Assembly (NCBI RefSeq): GCF_036417845.1
Contig: NW_027118693.1
Coordinates: 5,218,001 to 5,282,000, forward strand
Direction: 5' to 3'
Length of the DNA: 64,000 nt
Source of the DNA: Apteryx mantelli
Taxonomy: Eukaryota > Chordata > Aves > Apterygiformes > Apterygidae
Position 1 is the first letter of the stretch; every line of letters starts with the position of its first letter. This document shows, piece by piece, positions 41,749 through 54,469 of the stretch. The notes beneath the pieces were generated by a model. That model worked only from the letters and a program-made list of their open reading frames with translations, searched no databases and was not told where the DNA came from. Both the position numbers and the translations under genes were made by a program.

Positions 41749-43640
41749 TCATTAACGATAGAATTGCTCTGCCACAAAGGATTCTTCTTCCACCTGGGAA
41801 GATTTCCATGGATTGGCAACAAACACCAAGTGTTGGAGCTGGCCTCTACAGTCTGAGCAGTACAGGTTTCCTCAATTCTGTTCTGCAGCATATGACTTGG
41901 GCACCCTCTCTCATCAGTTACCTGCTTTCTCTTGAACACACCCACACTCGAGTGAGTCCTTTTGAACATGTTCTTTTCAGTCTGTTGGACAGGTCGGAAG
42001 GCAAAAGAGTGACGGTGATTCTGTGAAGAAAACTCTTAATTTTCCTATTTTACCTGCAGAAGCTGCCTTTGAATATTGCATTAAGAGTGGGCTCAGAATA
42101 GCTTATGGAGTGCGTTCTTTCGTTTAATGCACCATGCTAAAACTTCAAAGAAAGATCATTTCTTGCTTCATGTAAATAATCACATGCATTGGAAAGTAAT
42201 GCATTTAAGGAATAGTTGGCATTTGGTTTTCCTGTCAGTAGAAAGATGATAAAATTTAGGATGTGGGCATCATAGATTCTCATTGTCCTTGACAGCCTAG
42301 TTTCCATCATGCTCTAGTACTGTGATAAAGGATATGGTCACTGTTGAAGCACTGGGGCAAAAGGAAAACGAAACAATAAAAAGCCACGTGAGGGAGCCTC
42401 ATGTGAACTCAGATAGAAATTTCTGTGGGAAATTATATGTATTAAAATCTAGAGTTTTAATTTGGGTAAAAACAATGCTTATTTTTCAAACACTTGAGTT
42501 TGTGTTCTTTGAATTTTATTCTTGGTCTTGAATTTATTTAAGCCTAGAAGCTCCTTGTCATATCTTTATGTGTTTATTTTGACAAAGGCACCTACATGCT
42601 TTTTGGTCTGGCACCTTAGTACATATTCCTCGCAATTTGACTCTATTTGCATATTGCATATAACAATTATTTCAGTTAATCATCCATTTGAAAAAAGGCG
42701 GGTAGAAATACTTATACGTATGTGAGTGCAAGGCAGGAAAGGGAGGGTTGGATACTGTGCAGAGAGACACTCAAGGTTCAGAAGGGGTTAAACAGGATAG
42801 ATTTAATAAAGAATTTACACTGCAGACTGCACGGGGAGCCCTGGGAACCGCGCAGAGGGGTCGCTGATGGGAGGCTGCTGGACACATGGGCCGGACGCAT
42901 GGATTGGATGCCCAAGTGAGACTTCACTCGTTGTTAAGAATTAACTGTCTGCTTACATCTTCTGAGCTCTGCTTACAATTTATTTCCAACTTGGACATGT
43001 CTTCTGAAGCTACCAGAATCATTCATCAGATATTTGGATCATTTCTAGGATCCGGAACTACTTTTTTAAACTATTACTCTCCTTAGAATTGACATGTGCC
43101 TTTTCTTCTTTTTGTAGAAAACAGCTTATAGAGTGACTAAGTAGAATGTATTAATACTTTAAATCAGCACAGTTAGGCTCCTTCACATATAGTTAAGCAT
43201 TTACCTTTGGATTCCAGTAACCTGCTTGAGCTGCAAAGCAGTTTTGGCTACCTGCAAGGCATTCCTTGGTGTTCCTTTGGATCTAAAGGTAAGATTGTTT
43301 GTAGCTATGGTTCAAGATATTTAAAGGCACCTGCAGCTTTCCAAAAGAAACTCTGTTTATTTAAAAATGTTTACCGTTAGCACAAAAGAGCTTGGTGGTG
43401 GATGGGAAGTGGATTGGACTTTGCCCTTCTGTGGCAGCCCTGCGTGTGCTGGATTTAAGCTGGACAAATAAAAATTATCGTATCTACACACATGATGATA
43501 CTATCATACTTCCATGTTTTGTACTACCTCGATACACATCTGATTGTTATACTGATGGCTTTTATTGTTTTTGTTATTTACGACATCGCATACCACAGAG
43601 AACTTACCTGTATGGTACCACAGCCAGGAAGCTACATCTG
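41749..43640 (+). pseudogene. USP36/USP42-like deubiquitinase, degenerate multi-exon locus, catalytic residues lost
   Basis: Ubiquitin-specific proteases remove ubiquitin using a Cys box and a His box. Exon 41,749-41,951 has intact splice sites and reads WQQTPSVGAGLYSLSSTGFL, aligning with the USP36/42 Cys box, but the catalytic Cys position is Gly (STGFLN). A piece at 42,991-43,053 (LDMSSEATRIIHQIFGSFLG) matches the next conserved segment but lacks proper splice sites. Exon 43,218-43,288 has good splice sites and TCLSCKAV, one CxxC of the zinc ribbon. From 43,438 (after an acceptor) LDLSWTNKNYRIYTHD and CYTDGFYCFCYL resemble the His-box region without the His; that part is weaker. Other catalytic-core exons are not found. 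Introns remain, so it is an unprocessed pseudogene or a catalytically dead paralogue. Confidence 0.7.
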
Positions 43641-45591
43641 TCAAAGTAAAATCATTTTAAAATGAGGTAAATGTTCAGCTTACTCTGTTTCTGCCTCCCT
43701 CTTCACTGCGTTTGCTGGTTCCCAGTAGGTCTCTGAAGTGTGAACTAGCAAGGTCCTGTTGTAAACTCCTGATAAGTGTTTGGGATTTTGAGTTTGCAGG
43801 AACTTAGTGCTCTACTTTCTTACTCATCCTGGCAGCCTCATGTGTCTCTGGAGCTCTAGAAGAATTTGTGAAGCCTAAACAGCTGGGTGGTGAAAATTGC
43901 TATAAATGTATGAAGTAAGGTTACTCCCGATTACCTCTTCATACTAGATTCCTGTTTTTATCTGTTGCATGCCTTAGAACATAAGTTACATTTTGACTTA
44001 ATTTAGGAATACAATGAGACAGAGCTTCCTTTATATGTAACTCATCCACAGAAACCATCCAAAGCTGGGAAAATCCATTCGTTTCTAAGAGAGTCATTTT
44101 TTTCATTCTGTTTGAATATTGGAACTCTTTGGTAAGAAGCGCAGTCATCAAGTCCCATTAGAATTTTATTCCTAGCGCTGGCTACACTGGGTCTGGTCAG
44201 CCTCCCTAACTGTGAAGTTGCACGCAGAAATGTTCATGCGGCCAGAAGTTAAAAGACATATCCTGCATGTAATGGTAAGCTGAAGCAAGGAGGAACTGTG
44301 GAAAGCCACCTCAGAACTTGGTATCTAATTCTGAATTTCATAGGATTTTACAGAATGCTGGTTTTTTGGGTTTTTTTCTTGTTCATAGGCATTCTCCATA
44401 GGTCTGGAATTCTCTGCCTTGTATTCTGACACAAGAATTTGAAAAGAGATTATTTAGATCTTTCCACTCTATTAGCTGTCGACAGTATTTTTCTTGATGA
44501 TGTAAACTGACGTATTTCAGTAGTAATCTCCTTCTCTGTAGTAGCAGTTGAATTCCAGTGGTTACCCTGTATGTGCTATCTTTGAGTGGACTGTGTAACA
44601 AATTTACAATTAACAATTTCATTTCAAAGGTTTTCAGATGTTTCTATCCCTTTTCAGACAACCTCAGTACCTTCCTCCTGTCAATGTCAATTAGTGACTC
44701 ATTCCTGTCAATGTCTTGCTCTTGTAGAATGACTGTTTTCTGCTTTTGTGTTCTCAGCCTTGATAAATGATCCATTTTGGGAATTCTTTGCAGTTTCTAG
44801 TCCTGAGGAAGGAGGCTCCCTTTCTGCAGTTCTTTCCGTTTTTGTATTACAGCAGAAAGCATTTATCCAGGACAGGAGTTGGAAATAGGCACTTCTGCAC
44901 GACAAGAAGTGCAGCTTTGTGTAACAGTGTGGTCGTATGCTCTAGGGAGAGATTCACCTTCCTGCAACATTATGAGCTGGTGGCAAGCCTTACTCTCTGG
45001 CATAACAGAGATACCTAATCTGTCAAAAGCTAATGTTCTCAATGCTTTGTTTTGTAGAGCTGTCCTCTTCTGTCCTGCTGTCTTCTCTGTATTAGCAAAT
45101 GTGAAATGCAGCATATGGATTTATGAAAAGAAAAACTGTATTATGCAAGTAAGTATCACTCAAATAGCAGAAGCATGTGCGAGATGTTAAAATTGGTTTG
45201 GCTCTTTTTGGGGGGGTTGTTTAGGCAATGCTGTGAGGTATTGGTCAGATTTGGGTGCCCTGAAGCAGCATCTGAGGGTGACTGGAGCCTCTGTGGCAGG
45301 TTTCGGTATGTCTGGGGGCACTTTGCAGTGTTTCAGAGTGTTTGGGGGCTGGCGGGAGTTTTGGGGCAGCTTTGGGGAATGTTTTGGCATTGGTGCTGGA
45401 AATGCAAAGCGAACTTGGTGTGAAAAAACTAGAAATGCCTGGAGAGCAATGACAGGCTATGCACATGAAAGTCTTTCCCAGCTAAAAACATCAGGATGTT
45501 TTCTATTAAATGTCTACAGTTGGAAGCTTCTTCTTTGCACCTGTAGCAGGCAGATCCAAAGCAAACAGTTGTGTGGTAAAATCAATTTCAC
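43641..45591. other. Unrecognised stretch
   Basis: AT-rich, intron-like. A GTATTACAG acceptor-like site occurs at about 44,842-44,850, but the following frame is not recognisable. No gene supported. Confidence 0.35.
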
Positions 45592-45780
45592 AGAGTCACA
45601 GAAGCGATGAGATTAGAAGGGGCCTCTGGAGATCATCTAGTCCAACCCCTTGCTCAGAGCATGGGGTGGCTGGGGGGACCATCGTCTTCCTCAGCCCACA
45701 TCACTGTGGGGTATCTGGGGCGCCTGGTCATGCACTTGGTTGGCCCTCTGTGGCCTCCTCACCCTCTCACCCTCTCTGAA
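45592..45780 (-). mobile_element. CR1 LINE 3' fragment
   Basis: CACAGAGTCACAGAAGCGAT followed by GGCCTCTGGAGATCATCTAG and TCCAACCCCTTGCTCAGAG is the reverse strand of a CR1 tail with its 3' end at the low-coordinate side. Confidence 0.85.
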
Positions 45781-48739
45781 TGACCTGCCATGGTGCCTGC
45801 ATCTTTAGAGCCAGAACAGATCTGAGTCCCATCTCCTGGGCTCACGGGTTACAGGGCATCAGCAGGGCTGTACCGGCTGCAGGGAGGGAATCACTGCATG
45901 GAAATGTATTGGGGAACTGTGTTGCCATGTGGTGCTGCGAAACGTGACCCAGAACCTACGAGAATCTTTCTGGAGCATTAGGTGATCACCAGGAGAAGCA
46001 TCTCAAGACCCCTCAGTGAGACATCTTATCTCTCTCCCTTGATTAGAAAGGGAGCTCCAGACTCCTGGGTTAGACGGAGACATCTGCAGTGAAGGTACCT
46101 GGCATTGTGTGAGATCAGTGTCATCCCTGTTGTCACCTAAAATGGAGTCGCATTTCATTGATGCATTGCAGGGAATGAAAAGGGAGTGTGGCTGGATGTT
46201 TAGAGACTCCTTTAAGATGTCACTGTAACACAGGTATGTTGAGAGAGGTGCAGATTGGGCCACCCAAAAATGCAGCGTTTCATGAAGCAGCATGCTATTA
46301 GCTCTGTCCAAAGAGTAAGGAGTGGCATGGACAGCCCTGGGCAGGGAGTGGTCTTGGGCCCCTGGGCTCTGTGTGGGATGTAGAAATAGCTTTTTTAATA
46401 GTGTGGGTCCTATTAGAAAAGAAATGTTTAAAAAAGTCAATAAAAAACGAGAAAGAATAATAAAAAAAGATCTAAAGAGAAGAAATGTTTTAATAAACTT
46501 TTTGGCTTTTAACACTCTGTTCATATAGTCCTCCTTGATTTTGTTTCTTTTTTAATGTACTGGTCTCCTGGAGGTTTGTGTGTGGTCTTTTTTTAAGGAA
46601 AGTGATTTTCAGAACTGGGGTGGGATGCCATCACAGGGTCACGGACATCTGGTGCCACTGTAGGTGCCCTGATCCCCTCTGCCCAGCCTCCATCTGCGGC
46701 TCCGAGGGGCTCCGGACTCCCGCAGGTCCCCTTGAGAGCTGCCAGGCCCAGGCAGGTACCTCGGAGACCCTGGGGCCTCTCCAAGTGCCACTGGATGCTT
46801 GTGGTTAAATGACTGAGCTCTGCCTGAAGAGGTGAAGTACTGTTTTCAACATTTAAATAAACATGAGAACCTTTTCCTCAGCTGAAATGGTTGAATAATT
46901 TTAATAAAAACGTCCATGTTTTCCCATGATGAAATAATGGAAATCTTCAGGAAGGGCGTGACTCTCAGCAGAAGAAATATTGATCTGCCCCTGAACTTGC
47001 ATTACCGCTGCTCTATTATTCTGTGTATATAATCTCAGTAATCTTTCCAATATTTTCGGATGTCCTGATTCAATTGATCATTTCTGAAGGCATCTTTGCA
47101 TCAGACTCTCTGGGCATATGCACTTCCACTTGTTTCCAGTTTTCCTCCTCCCCTTGCTCTTTATCCCTTCAGATACCTCTCACCTCTCTAGTTGCTGCTC
47201 TGAGCTTCAGGGAGTCTAAAGCTTGCCTCATCTTTCAGGAGTCCTATTGCCTCTTTAGCCAACTCCGTAATTGTATTTCTATCCTTTCCTATCTATCTGT
47301 CTAGAACACTTCTAGTAAGGCTGTCCCTTGTGGAAAGTGGACCTCACTGGCGGCAGCCTGCACTTGAAATAAAGTTGAGGAGTGTGGGTTTTGTTAAACT
47401 GTAGCATGGTTTATTTTTGTCTGATCACAATTAAGAAAAATCCTTCTGTATCTATTTGCAGCTAGTTTTCTAAGGAAAGCGGGTGGGAATTGGTGCACAG
47501 GAGCTGTAACGTTCGGCTACAGAGTCTAGTGGAGAAAGGTTAGATTTTTCACAAAATGATGCGAGTCCCCAGTGGCTGATGGGAGAAATGGCAGGCTTGG
47601 GGAGGTGAGGGGGTAGATTGTCCATACAGGTCTCCTGTCAAAAATACTGCTTTTTTACACAGAAAGGTTCATTAGGACACACTCTGTATCAATAGCAGTT
47701 GGAGAATGTGGCTATCATGTATTCTATAAGCTGAAAAAGAAAGCAAGCTTTAAAAGCAGAAATACTTTTTTTTTTTTTAAGTGCTCATTGAAATCTTCTT
47801 TTAAATGCTCTCCAGAAACCTCTCCAATTAGCCATACAAGAATTGAAGAGCTGAAGAAAATTATGGGGAGTGCCATGAGTTGCTAAGGCTTTTTGCATTT
47901 AACGACTCCTCTGATGTATTTGGTGCTGAGTCCATTAATCTCAGACACTGAGAGGAGACTGAACAAATCTCTGAAAAAGTTAAAGCAAACCTGAGTTTCT
48001 TGAAGCATTAATGGGTCCCAGTGGGGGCCATTACTCACAGAGCCTCCCCAGGGGCTGATTAGAGCTGAAAGTTGGAAGCACTGATGCAGGTAGGCAAAAG
48101 CAAGGTGCGGGTGGCTCTGATGCCAAGTAAATCTTGATGTGTTTTATCAAGCAGAATGGTCAAGCCCCACACCCAGGCCCTGAGCAGGGTGATCCTTTCC
48201 CTCGCACTTTGCTCAGGGCTCTTCCTGGAGGCAGTGTGAGGGTGGGGGTGTGCAACGCCGAGTGCAGCACAACGGTATGGCACCTCCTGGCCTCTCCAAG
48301 GACAAGAAGGCAGCGAGGCCACAGTGCCATAGGGAAAGAGTGTCTTCTCATAGGCCTCAGTGGCAGATACACCAGCCATAGCCAAGAGGACAAAGACCTC
48401 AGTTCTGTCACAGGCTTTCAGCCTCGGCAGTGCCCTTTGTTGTTTTCTCCACCCCAGACTGTCCCATGCTGTCCCAAACCTGTGCCTGTTTCCCTGCAGC
48501 CTGTAGACATCCAACCTGCTTCCCCACCTTGCTCTCACCCTGGGATCTCCCCGCCTCTGCTGATGTCTCTCTGCCCTCACTGGCTATTCCTTGAAACACA
48601 AAGCCAGGGGCTGATCACGGAGTCCCTCTGGGTGTCCTGTTGCACCACAGCACAAGTGACATTTCTTTTTTAAAAGGGTCAGTCTGAACTTCTCAAGATG
48701 CAGTTTTTTGGCTGTTTCCCCTTCTCATGCTATTTACGA
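45781..48739. other. Unrecognised stretch
   Basis: No protein family is recognised. An A-rich stretch with AATAAA-like words lies at 46,430-46,500 and an AATAAA at about 46,857. Two overlapping open frames of about 175 codons on opposite strands at 48,059-48,673 show no domain. Confidence 0.4.
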
Positions 48740-49560
48740 CTACCAAGAATATCTCCATCATCTCTGAAACCACCCTTCAAGCAGTCACAGGCTACTTCTC
48801 TACTGCCCGTAGCCTCCACTTCACCAGGCTAAAGCAGCCCACATCCCTCAGCCTCTGCATACAGGCCAAGTGCTTCAGGCCCTTAACCCCATCTTGGCAG
48901 ACTCCTCTGGACCCTCTCCAAGTCCTCCCCATTCCTCCAGCACTGGACAGTCCACACTGGGACACACCATTCCAGATGTGAGCACCAGTGCTGAGTCAAG
49001 GGGGATAATAACTGCCCTGGCCTGGGTGGCCAGGCTCTTCCTAAGGCAGCCCCATATGCAGCTGGCCTGATTTGTGGTGAGCACGCACCACTGGCTCATA
49101 TGGCATCCCTTGTAAGATCCTGGCCCTTCTCCTCAGGGTCACTCCTCTGCCGGTCAAATCCCAGCCTGTCCTGATTCACAGGTTTTGCTGCCCCCAGCGC
49201 TGGACTTGCCACTTCTCCTTGTACAATTGCATGAGGTTTCTGTTGGCCAAATCCGCAAGTTTCTCAAGGTCCCTCTGCACTGAAGCTCCTTTGTGTCAGC
49301 TATAAATGTGTGTGCAAATGGCGCATCCTGTCTTGCGGTGCCTCTGACAGTGTAACAGCATGAGGAACTGCAGGACACTACAGATAAAAGAAGGAAGCGC
49401 TAGTTTAGTGGAACTGCCAGCCAAGGTTTTTCCTAATACCCAACCTGAACCTCTTTTGCTTCAACTAATGCTCGTTGGCCCTCATCCTCCCATCATTCAC
49501 AACAGTGAAGAGCATCATCTCGTAACGCACAGGTGTCGTAGGCTGTGAGGAGGGCCCGTT
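48740..49560 (-). mobile_element. CR1-derived fragments
   Basis: Phrases such as CTGGACCCTCTCCAAGTCCT, CACTGGGACACACCATTCCAG and TTTTTCCTAATACCCAACCT are diverged reverse-strand CR1 sequence. The pieces are not in simple consensus order, so more than one insertion or a rearrangement is involved. Confidence 0.65.
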
Positions 49561-49734
49561 CTGGACAAGCAGTCATTCGTAATTAAACTTTGAATTGAAA
49601 ACCTTTCAGGCCCAAGAGGCACCCTCACACCGCTAGGAGGAGCTGGCTCTGGGGATGCCATGTCTTGTGCTAACCCTTGTGCAGAAAAGGCATTCACGAC
49701 TGCAAGAATCACAGTAGCTATTGCCAGAGGTGAC

Positions 49735-52010
49735 AGACTCACCAAACCATTCCGGTTGGAAGGGAACATGGGAGTCTCTAGTCCAACCTCCTGCTCACAT
49801 CACGATCAACACTAAATTCAAACCAAGTTCCTCAGGGCTTTGTCCAATAGCATCCTGAAAGCCTTCGCGAACAGAGCATCCATAACCTCTCTGGACCCTT
49901 CCTCAAATGCTTCATTATCCTCAGTGATTTTTCTCCCTTATATCCAATTTTAGTTGCACTTCTTTCATCTTTTAGCCATTGCTTCTAATTCTCCTGCCGT
50001 GAATCTCTATGAAGAGTCTGGTTCTTTATTGGTGGTAACCTTAAGCTGAGAAGCTGCTATGAGTCCCCCAAAGTCTTGCCTTCTCCATGCTGAACAAGGC
50101 CTGTTCCCTCAGCCTCTCCTCACAGGGCAAGTGCTGCAGCACCCAACAACCTTGGGTCCTGCCACTGAATTCACTCCCAGTGATCAACAGTATTCTTCTA
50201 CCAGAGGCCCGAAACTGGTTGCAGTATCTAGATGTGCCCCAACGAGCCTAAGTAGAGGGGGAATAATCCCTTCGTTCAATCTCCTGGCTTTGCTCCTGTT
50301 CAGGCAGCTCAGGTCGCTGTGGCCTCCATTGCTGCCAGGACACACGGCTGGCTCACATTCACCTCGCTGCCCACAAACATTCCCAGGTCCTTTTCCACAG
50401 AGCTGCTGGCCAGCCAGGCACTCCCCAACCTGTATTACTGCAGGGTGTTGGTCTCTTCCAGGTGCAGGACGTGGCATTTGTTTCATTGCTGAATTTCATA
50501 CGTAGTGTAGACCCTTGCATCCTCCACTTGCCACTAGCTTCCAGGTAAAGCGCAACTCATTCACAAAAATGCTCTGAGCTCGATCATCCAACCAGCTTTT
50601 TGCCTACCTTGTATACAAGAATATAGTGTGAGACAGTGTCAAACACCTTGCTAAAATCACAGCAAATGACATCCACTACTCTCTGCTCCTCTGCAAGTAC
50701 AGGTCTTTTATCACAGAATTCAATCAGGCTGCTGAGGAATGATTTACCTTCAGTAAATCCATGCTGACTGTTCCCAGGCACCTCTTCTCTCTCACATGCC
50801 CAGAAATGTGATGCAAGAGGACTCACTCCTCACCAAAGTGAGGCCAAACAGCCTGCAGCTCCCCAGCTTGTCCCTGTAGCCTTTTTTGGAGATGGGCATA
50901 ACATATTCCTTTTTCTGCTCATTGGGACCTCCCTTGATCTCCACAACCTTTCAAAGATGATAGAGAGTGACCTTGTTGTGATAGCAGCCAGATCTGCCAG
51001 CGTCCTCAGAAGCCACCCATCCAATCCCATAGACTTGTATGGGCTGAGTTCTTGCAAGTCATCCCTCACTCAAATTTCATCCACTGCTTGCAGTTTTTCT
51101 CCTCCGGAGGCCTGACTCTAGGCACAACAGCCCAGGAGACCTTGTTGGTGAAGCTTGAAGCCAAGAAGGTACTGAGCTCCTCAGACCTGCCTGCATCTGC
51201 GGTTACTAGATTTCCTGCCCCATTCTGCAGTGAGCCAACATTTTCCTTTTTATTCTTTTACTGTACTGAAGCAGTAGCAGCTCTTCTTCATGTGCTTGAT
51301 GTCCCCTGCAGGTGTCTACCATCGAGGAGCTTTGGCTTCCCTAACACCATCCCTGCTTCACTGGACACTGTTTCTAAATTCCTCCTTTGCAGCATCTCCC
51401 TCCTTCTGCTTCCTGTATGCTGCCTTAATGCCCTGAAGCTCAGCTGTGAGTTCCCAGCACAGCCAAGTCGATCTCCTGAGATGTCTGTTAGTTTTACGGA
51501 GTATTGCGATGGACCATTTTTGTGCTTGGCAGGTGCTGTCCTTAAGGACCTGGTGGCTTTCCTGAGCTCCTGGGCCCTTCAGAACTGCCTCCCATGGAAT
51601 CCCCCATCAATCCCCTGAACAGGCCAAAGCCTGTTCCTCTGAAGTCCAGGGTCTGTGCTCCGCTACTATGCTCCCTCACCCCCTTCAGGATCTAGAACTC
51701 CACTTTTTTGTGGTCAATGTAGGGAAGTATGACACTGACTATCCCATCCCTTGTCAGTTCCTCCGTTTGACATTTCCAGATACAGAAAGCATCACGATTA
51801 TTGGCCCAGTGTGCACCTGCATGAAGAAGTTGTCCTTGACGCCCTCCAGAAACCTCCTGGACTGCTTGCACCCTCCTGTTTGCCCTTCCAGTGAATGTCA
51901 CGGAGATTAAAGGCCCTGCCATAAGAAGGCTGGTCTCTCTTTGTGAATGGGCTGGTCTCTCCCGAAGAGCTTGTACCCTACCATGGGGGCCCACCAGTCA
52001 TGCAAGTGAC
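49735..52010 (-). mobile_element. CR1 LINE, degenerate, with reverse transcriptase remnant
   Basis: Reading the minus strand from about 52,010 to 49,735 gives endonuclease-region phrases, then reverse transcriptase, then the 3' region ending near GGAAGGGAACATGGGAGTCT. The RT piece at 50,584-50,826 shows HGFTEGKSFLSSLIEF and DVICCDFSKVFDTVSH, the latter carrying the RT A-box-type Asp. Stops and indels break the frame. Confidence 0.8.
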
Positions 52011-52312
52011 CCCACCACATCTCAGTTATTCTAACAATGTTTCAGTCAGACTGGTCATGATGAAACCTGTTACCAAGGGCCAAGGACATCGTGTGTGCAA
52101 TGACCCCACTTGAGAGCAGAGACAGGCTGGCATACAGAGCAGGTGGCAATGTAATGGTGGAACAAGGTTCCCACTAACAGGGAAAACCCTGCAGTACCCA
52201 AGGCCAGGGAGAAATAGAACTGGGCTGTACAGGAATGGCAGGAGAGGGGCTTGCTGCCCGAGTTGGCTCCGCAACACCTTGGGGCCTGTGACAGAGGTGA
52301 ACCAATCTCCAG

Positions 52313-53307
52313 AAAGGACAAAGTGCCATGGAGAAAGTCCCTGAGCGTGGACAGCCTGTGATCCAACCACCCTGTGGGCATCATTATCACAGTCCCTGTT
52401 CATATCCTGTGGGGGGTGAAAAGAGGGTCAGGGAGAGGAGAACTAGAAGGTTTTAAGAGTCCAGGGACATGAGTGGAGACCTTGGCCTGACATGCCTCCC
52501 ATTTATGAAGCATGCTTGCATGTAGATGGTATGGACTGTGCCTAAAGGCAGAGGTAGGACTCATTTGTTTGGGCGCAGGTAGGAAATCCAAGATGCCCTG
52601 GGGCACTTGCCCACCAACCACTCCAAAAGGGCATGGTTTTTCCTCTAGGTCCCATGCTGTATCTGCTAGAAACGTGGGGTTGTGCAAGAAACCCCAGGCA
52701 TCTGACATGGCCCTGCCAACCTATTTTTGTGTCATTAAATCAAGGGTCTGCACTGAATTACATTAGCTGTTTGCACTGTAGGGGTCTGATTGTGTCTCAG
52801 CTTCATAGTGAGTGGGGCTCTAGTCTTAGTAGGCATCCACTGTCATTTCAGATGGCCAAGAAAATTCCCCACCTGCCCCCCACCTGATGCTCTAGAAGGA
52901 AGTAGGTCTCACACTTGCTCCATCAGAGCAAGCAGACACTGGCACATGCCTTGGACCCCCTCTGTCTCTTCAAATGTCGCCAGGTGTTTGTGTGTGGGCA
53001 ACTGTCTCCCACCCTCCATCTCTGGTGATTATAATGGCAGCTTAAATAAGGATCTCACCTGCTGGTATCTCTGTTGTGCACACTTTGGCTTTGGCAAAGG
53101 GAATCCCACCTCCTGTGCATTTGTGAAGTTCACGGGAGGGAGCTGAATCCCACTGCATCCCAGGGGGTTCTAACCTGGCATAAGATGCCCAGATTGACTC
53201 ATCTGAATCAATACCAGAAGCATGGGAAAATGAACTCCCTTCTTGTCCCTGACGAGGTGTCCTGCCTAATTAAGAGATGGGAATTGGGGCTTCCAGAGGG
53301 GGATGCT
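52313..53307 (+). repeat. Tandem duplication of about 1 kb, unit 1
   Basis: Shares with unit 2, in order, CAGCCTGTGATC(C)AACC, TGTTCATATC, TCAGATGGCCAAG, GCTCCATCAGAGC, GGGAGGGAGCTGAATCCC and GGGAATTGGGGCTTCCAGAG. Confidence 0.8.
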
Positions 53308-54420
53308 TCCACCTCTGAAAAGGTCCCTGGGGTAGGACAGCCTTTGATCTACCCACGCTGTGGACATCATTAGCATGTTCGCTGTTCATATCATTGGATG
53401 AGAAGATTCAGGAAGAGGAGAACCGTCAGGGTTGAGAGCACAGACACAGGAGTGGAGACTCTGGTCTGATGTGCCTCCCAATCCTGCAGCACCCCTGGAT
53501 GCAGCTGGGATGAACCTTCCCTCCATGCGGTGGTGTTGGTGTTCAGCTGCTGGCACACAGGCCCCCAAATCCTTTGAGAAACCCTGTGGTGTCTGCCCCA
53601 TATCCACTCTACCAGCACATGGCTTTCCTAGAGGTTCTGTGTGGTATGTGCCAGCCACATGCGGTTGTGCTGGGCATGCCAGGCACCTGGCATGGCACTA
53701 GGGGCTTTTTTTATTCTCTGAAAATGAGATCCCTGAATGTGTCTCTAATGCCAGGATGTACACGTGTCTTAGCTTTGTAGTGACTTGCACTGTAGTATAT
53801 ACAGCTGACAGAGCCTAGAGAGCAACCTGGCTCTCCTTAAGGTGAACTCCTCCTTTTGGTCAGCTGAACAGCTCTGTGGGCTCCATGGAAATACATGGCT
53901 AAGGAAAGTTCAGACGCCAAAAAAATTTGGTGTAGTTTCAGGTGGCCAAGGGAACCCGCACCAGCACCCCTCTGGCTCACAGCTGATGCTCAGGCAGGAT
54001 GTGGGTCTCTCAGAACTGCTCCATCAGAGCTTGCAGACACACACACACGTGACTTGGACCAAGCCTGGAACCTCAGCCGTCACCAGGTGTTTGGGTGTGC
54101 GCAGCTGACTCCCCCCTCTATCCCTATTGCTTTTTGTGGGAGCTCAGACAAGGGGCTTGCATGCAGGCACCTATTTTGTGCACACCTGAATTGAGGCAAG
54201 AGGAATCCCACCTCCTATGGGTTTGAGTCACGCATGGGAGGGAGCTGAATCCCCCTCCTGCCCAGGGTCTTCTAAGCTGAGATTAAATGCCTGCATTTCC
54301 TTCTCTGACTCACTGCCCTACACAGGGGAAATGAAGCCCCCTCTGTCACTGTCTAAGTCCCCTGCCCAGCAGTGGGACAGGAATAGGGGTTGACAGAGGG
54401 GAACATTTCCGCCTCTCTCC
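53308..54420 (+). repeat. Tandem duplication of about 1 kb, unit 2
   Basis: Corresponding words are CAGCCTTTGATCTACCC, TGTTCATATC, TCAGGTGGCCAAGG, GCTCCATCAGAGCTTGCAG, GGGAGGGAGCTGAATCCCCC and GGAATAGGGGTTGACAGAG. Offsets grow from about 990 to about 1,100 bases through indels. No coding function is visible. Confidence 0.8.
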
Positions 54421-54469
54421 ACCTGCTGAAATCAGTCTCTCTCCACATTTAGGGAGGGACCGTAGGTCA

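Noticed and set aside
42060..42127. Possible further USP-like exon after TTTTACCTGCAG
   Set aside because: The acceptor is good and one frame faintly recalls the next USP segment, but it needs the wrong phase relative to the preceding exon and hits a stop within about 22 codons.
48059..48673. Overlapping frames of about 175 codons on opposite strands
   Set aside because: No domain, no signal, opposite-strand overlap, and the downstream sequence is CR1-derived.
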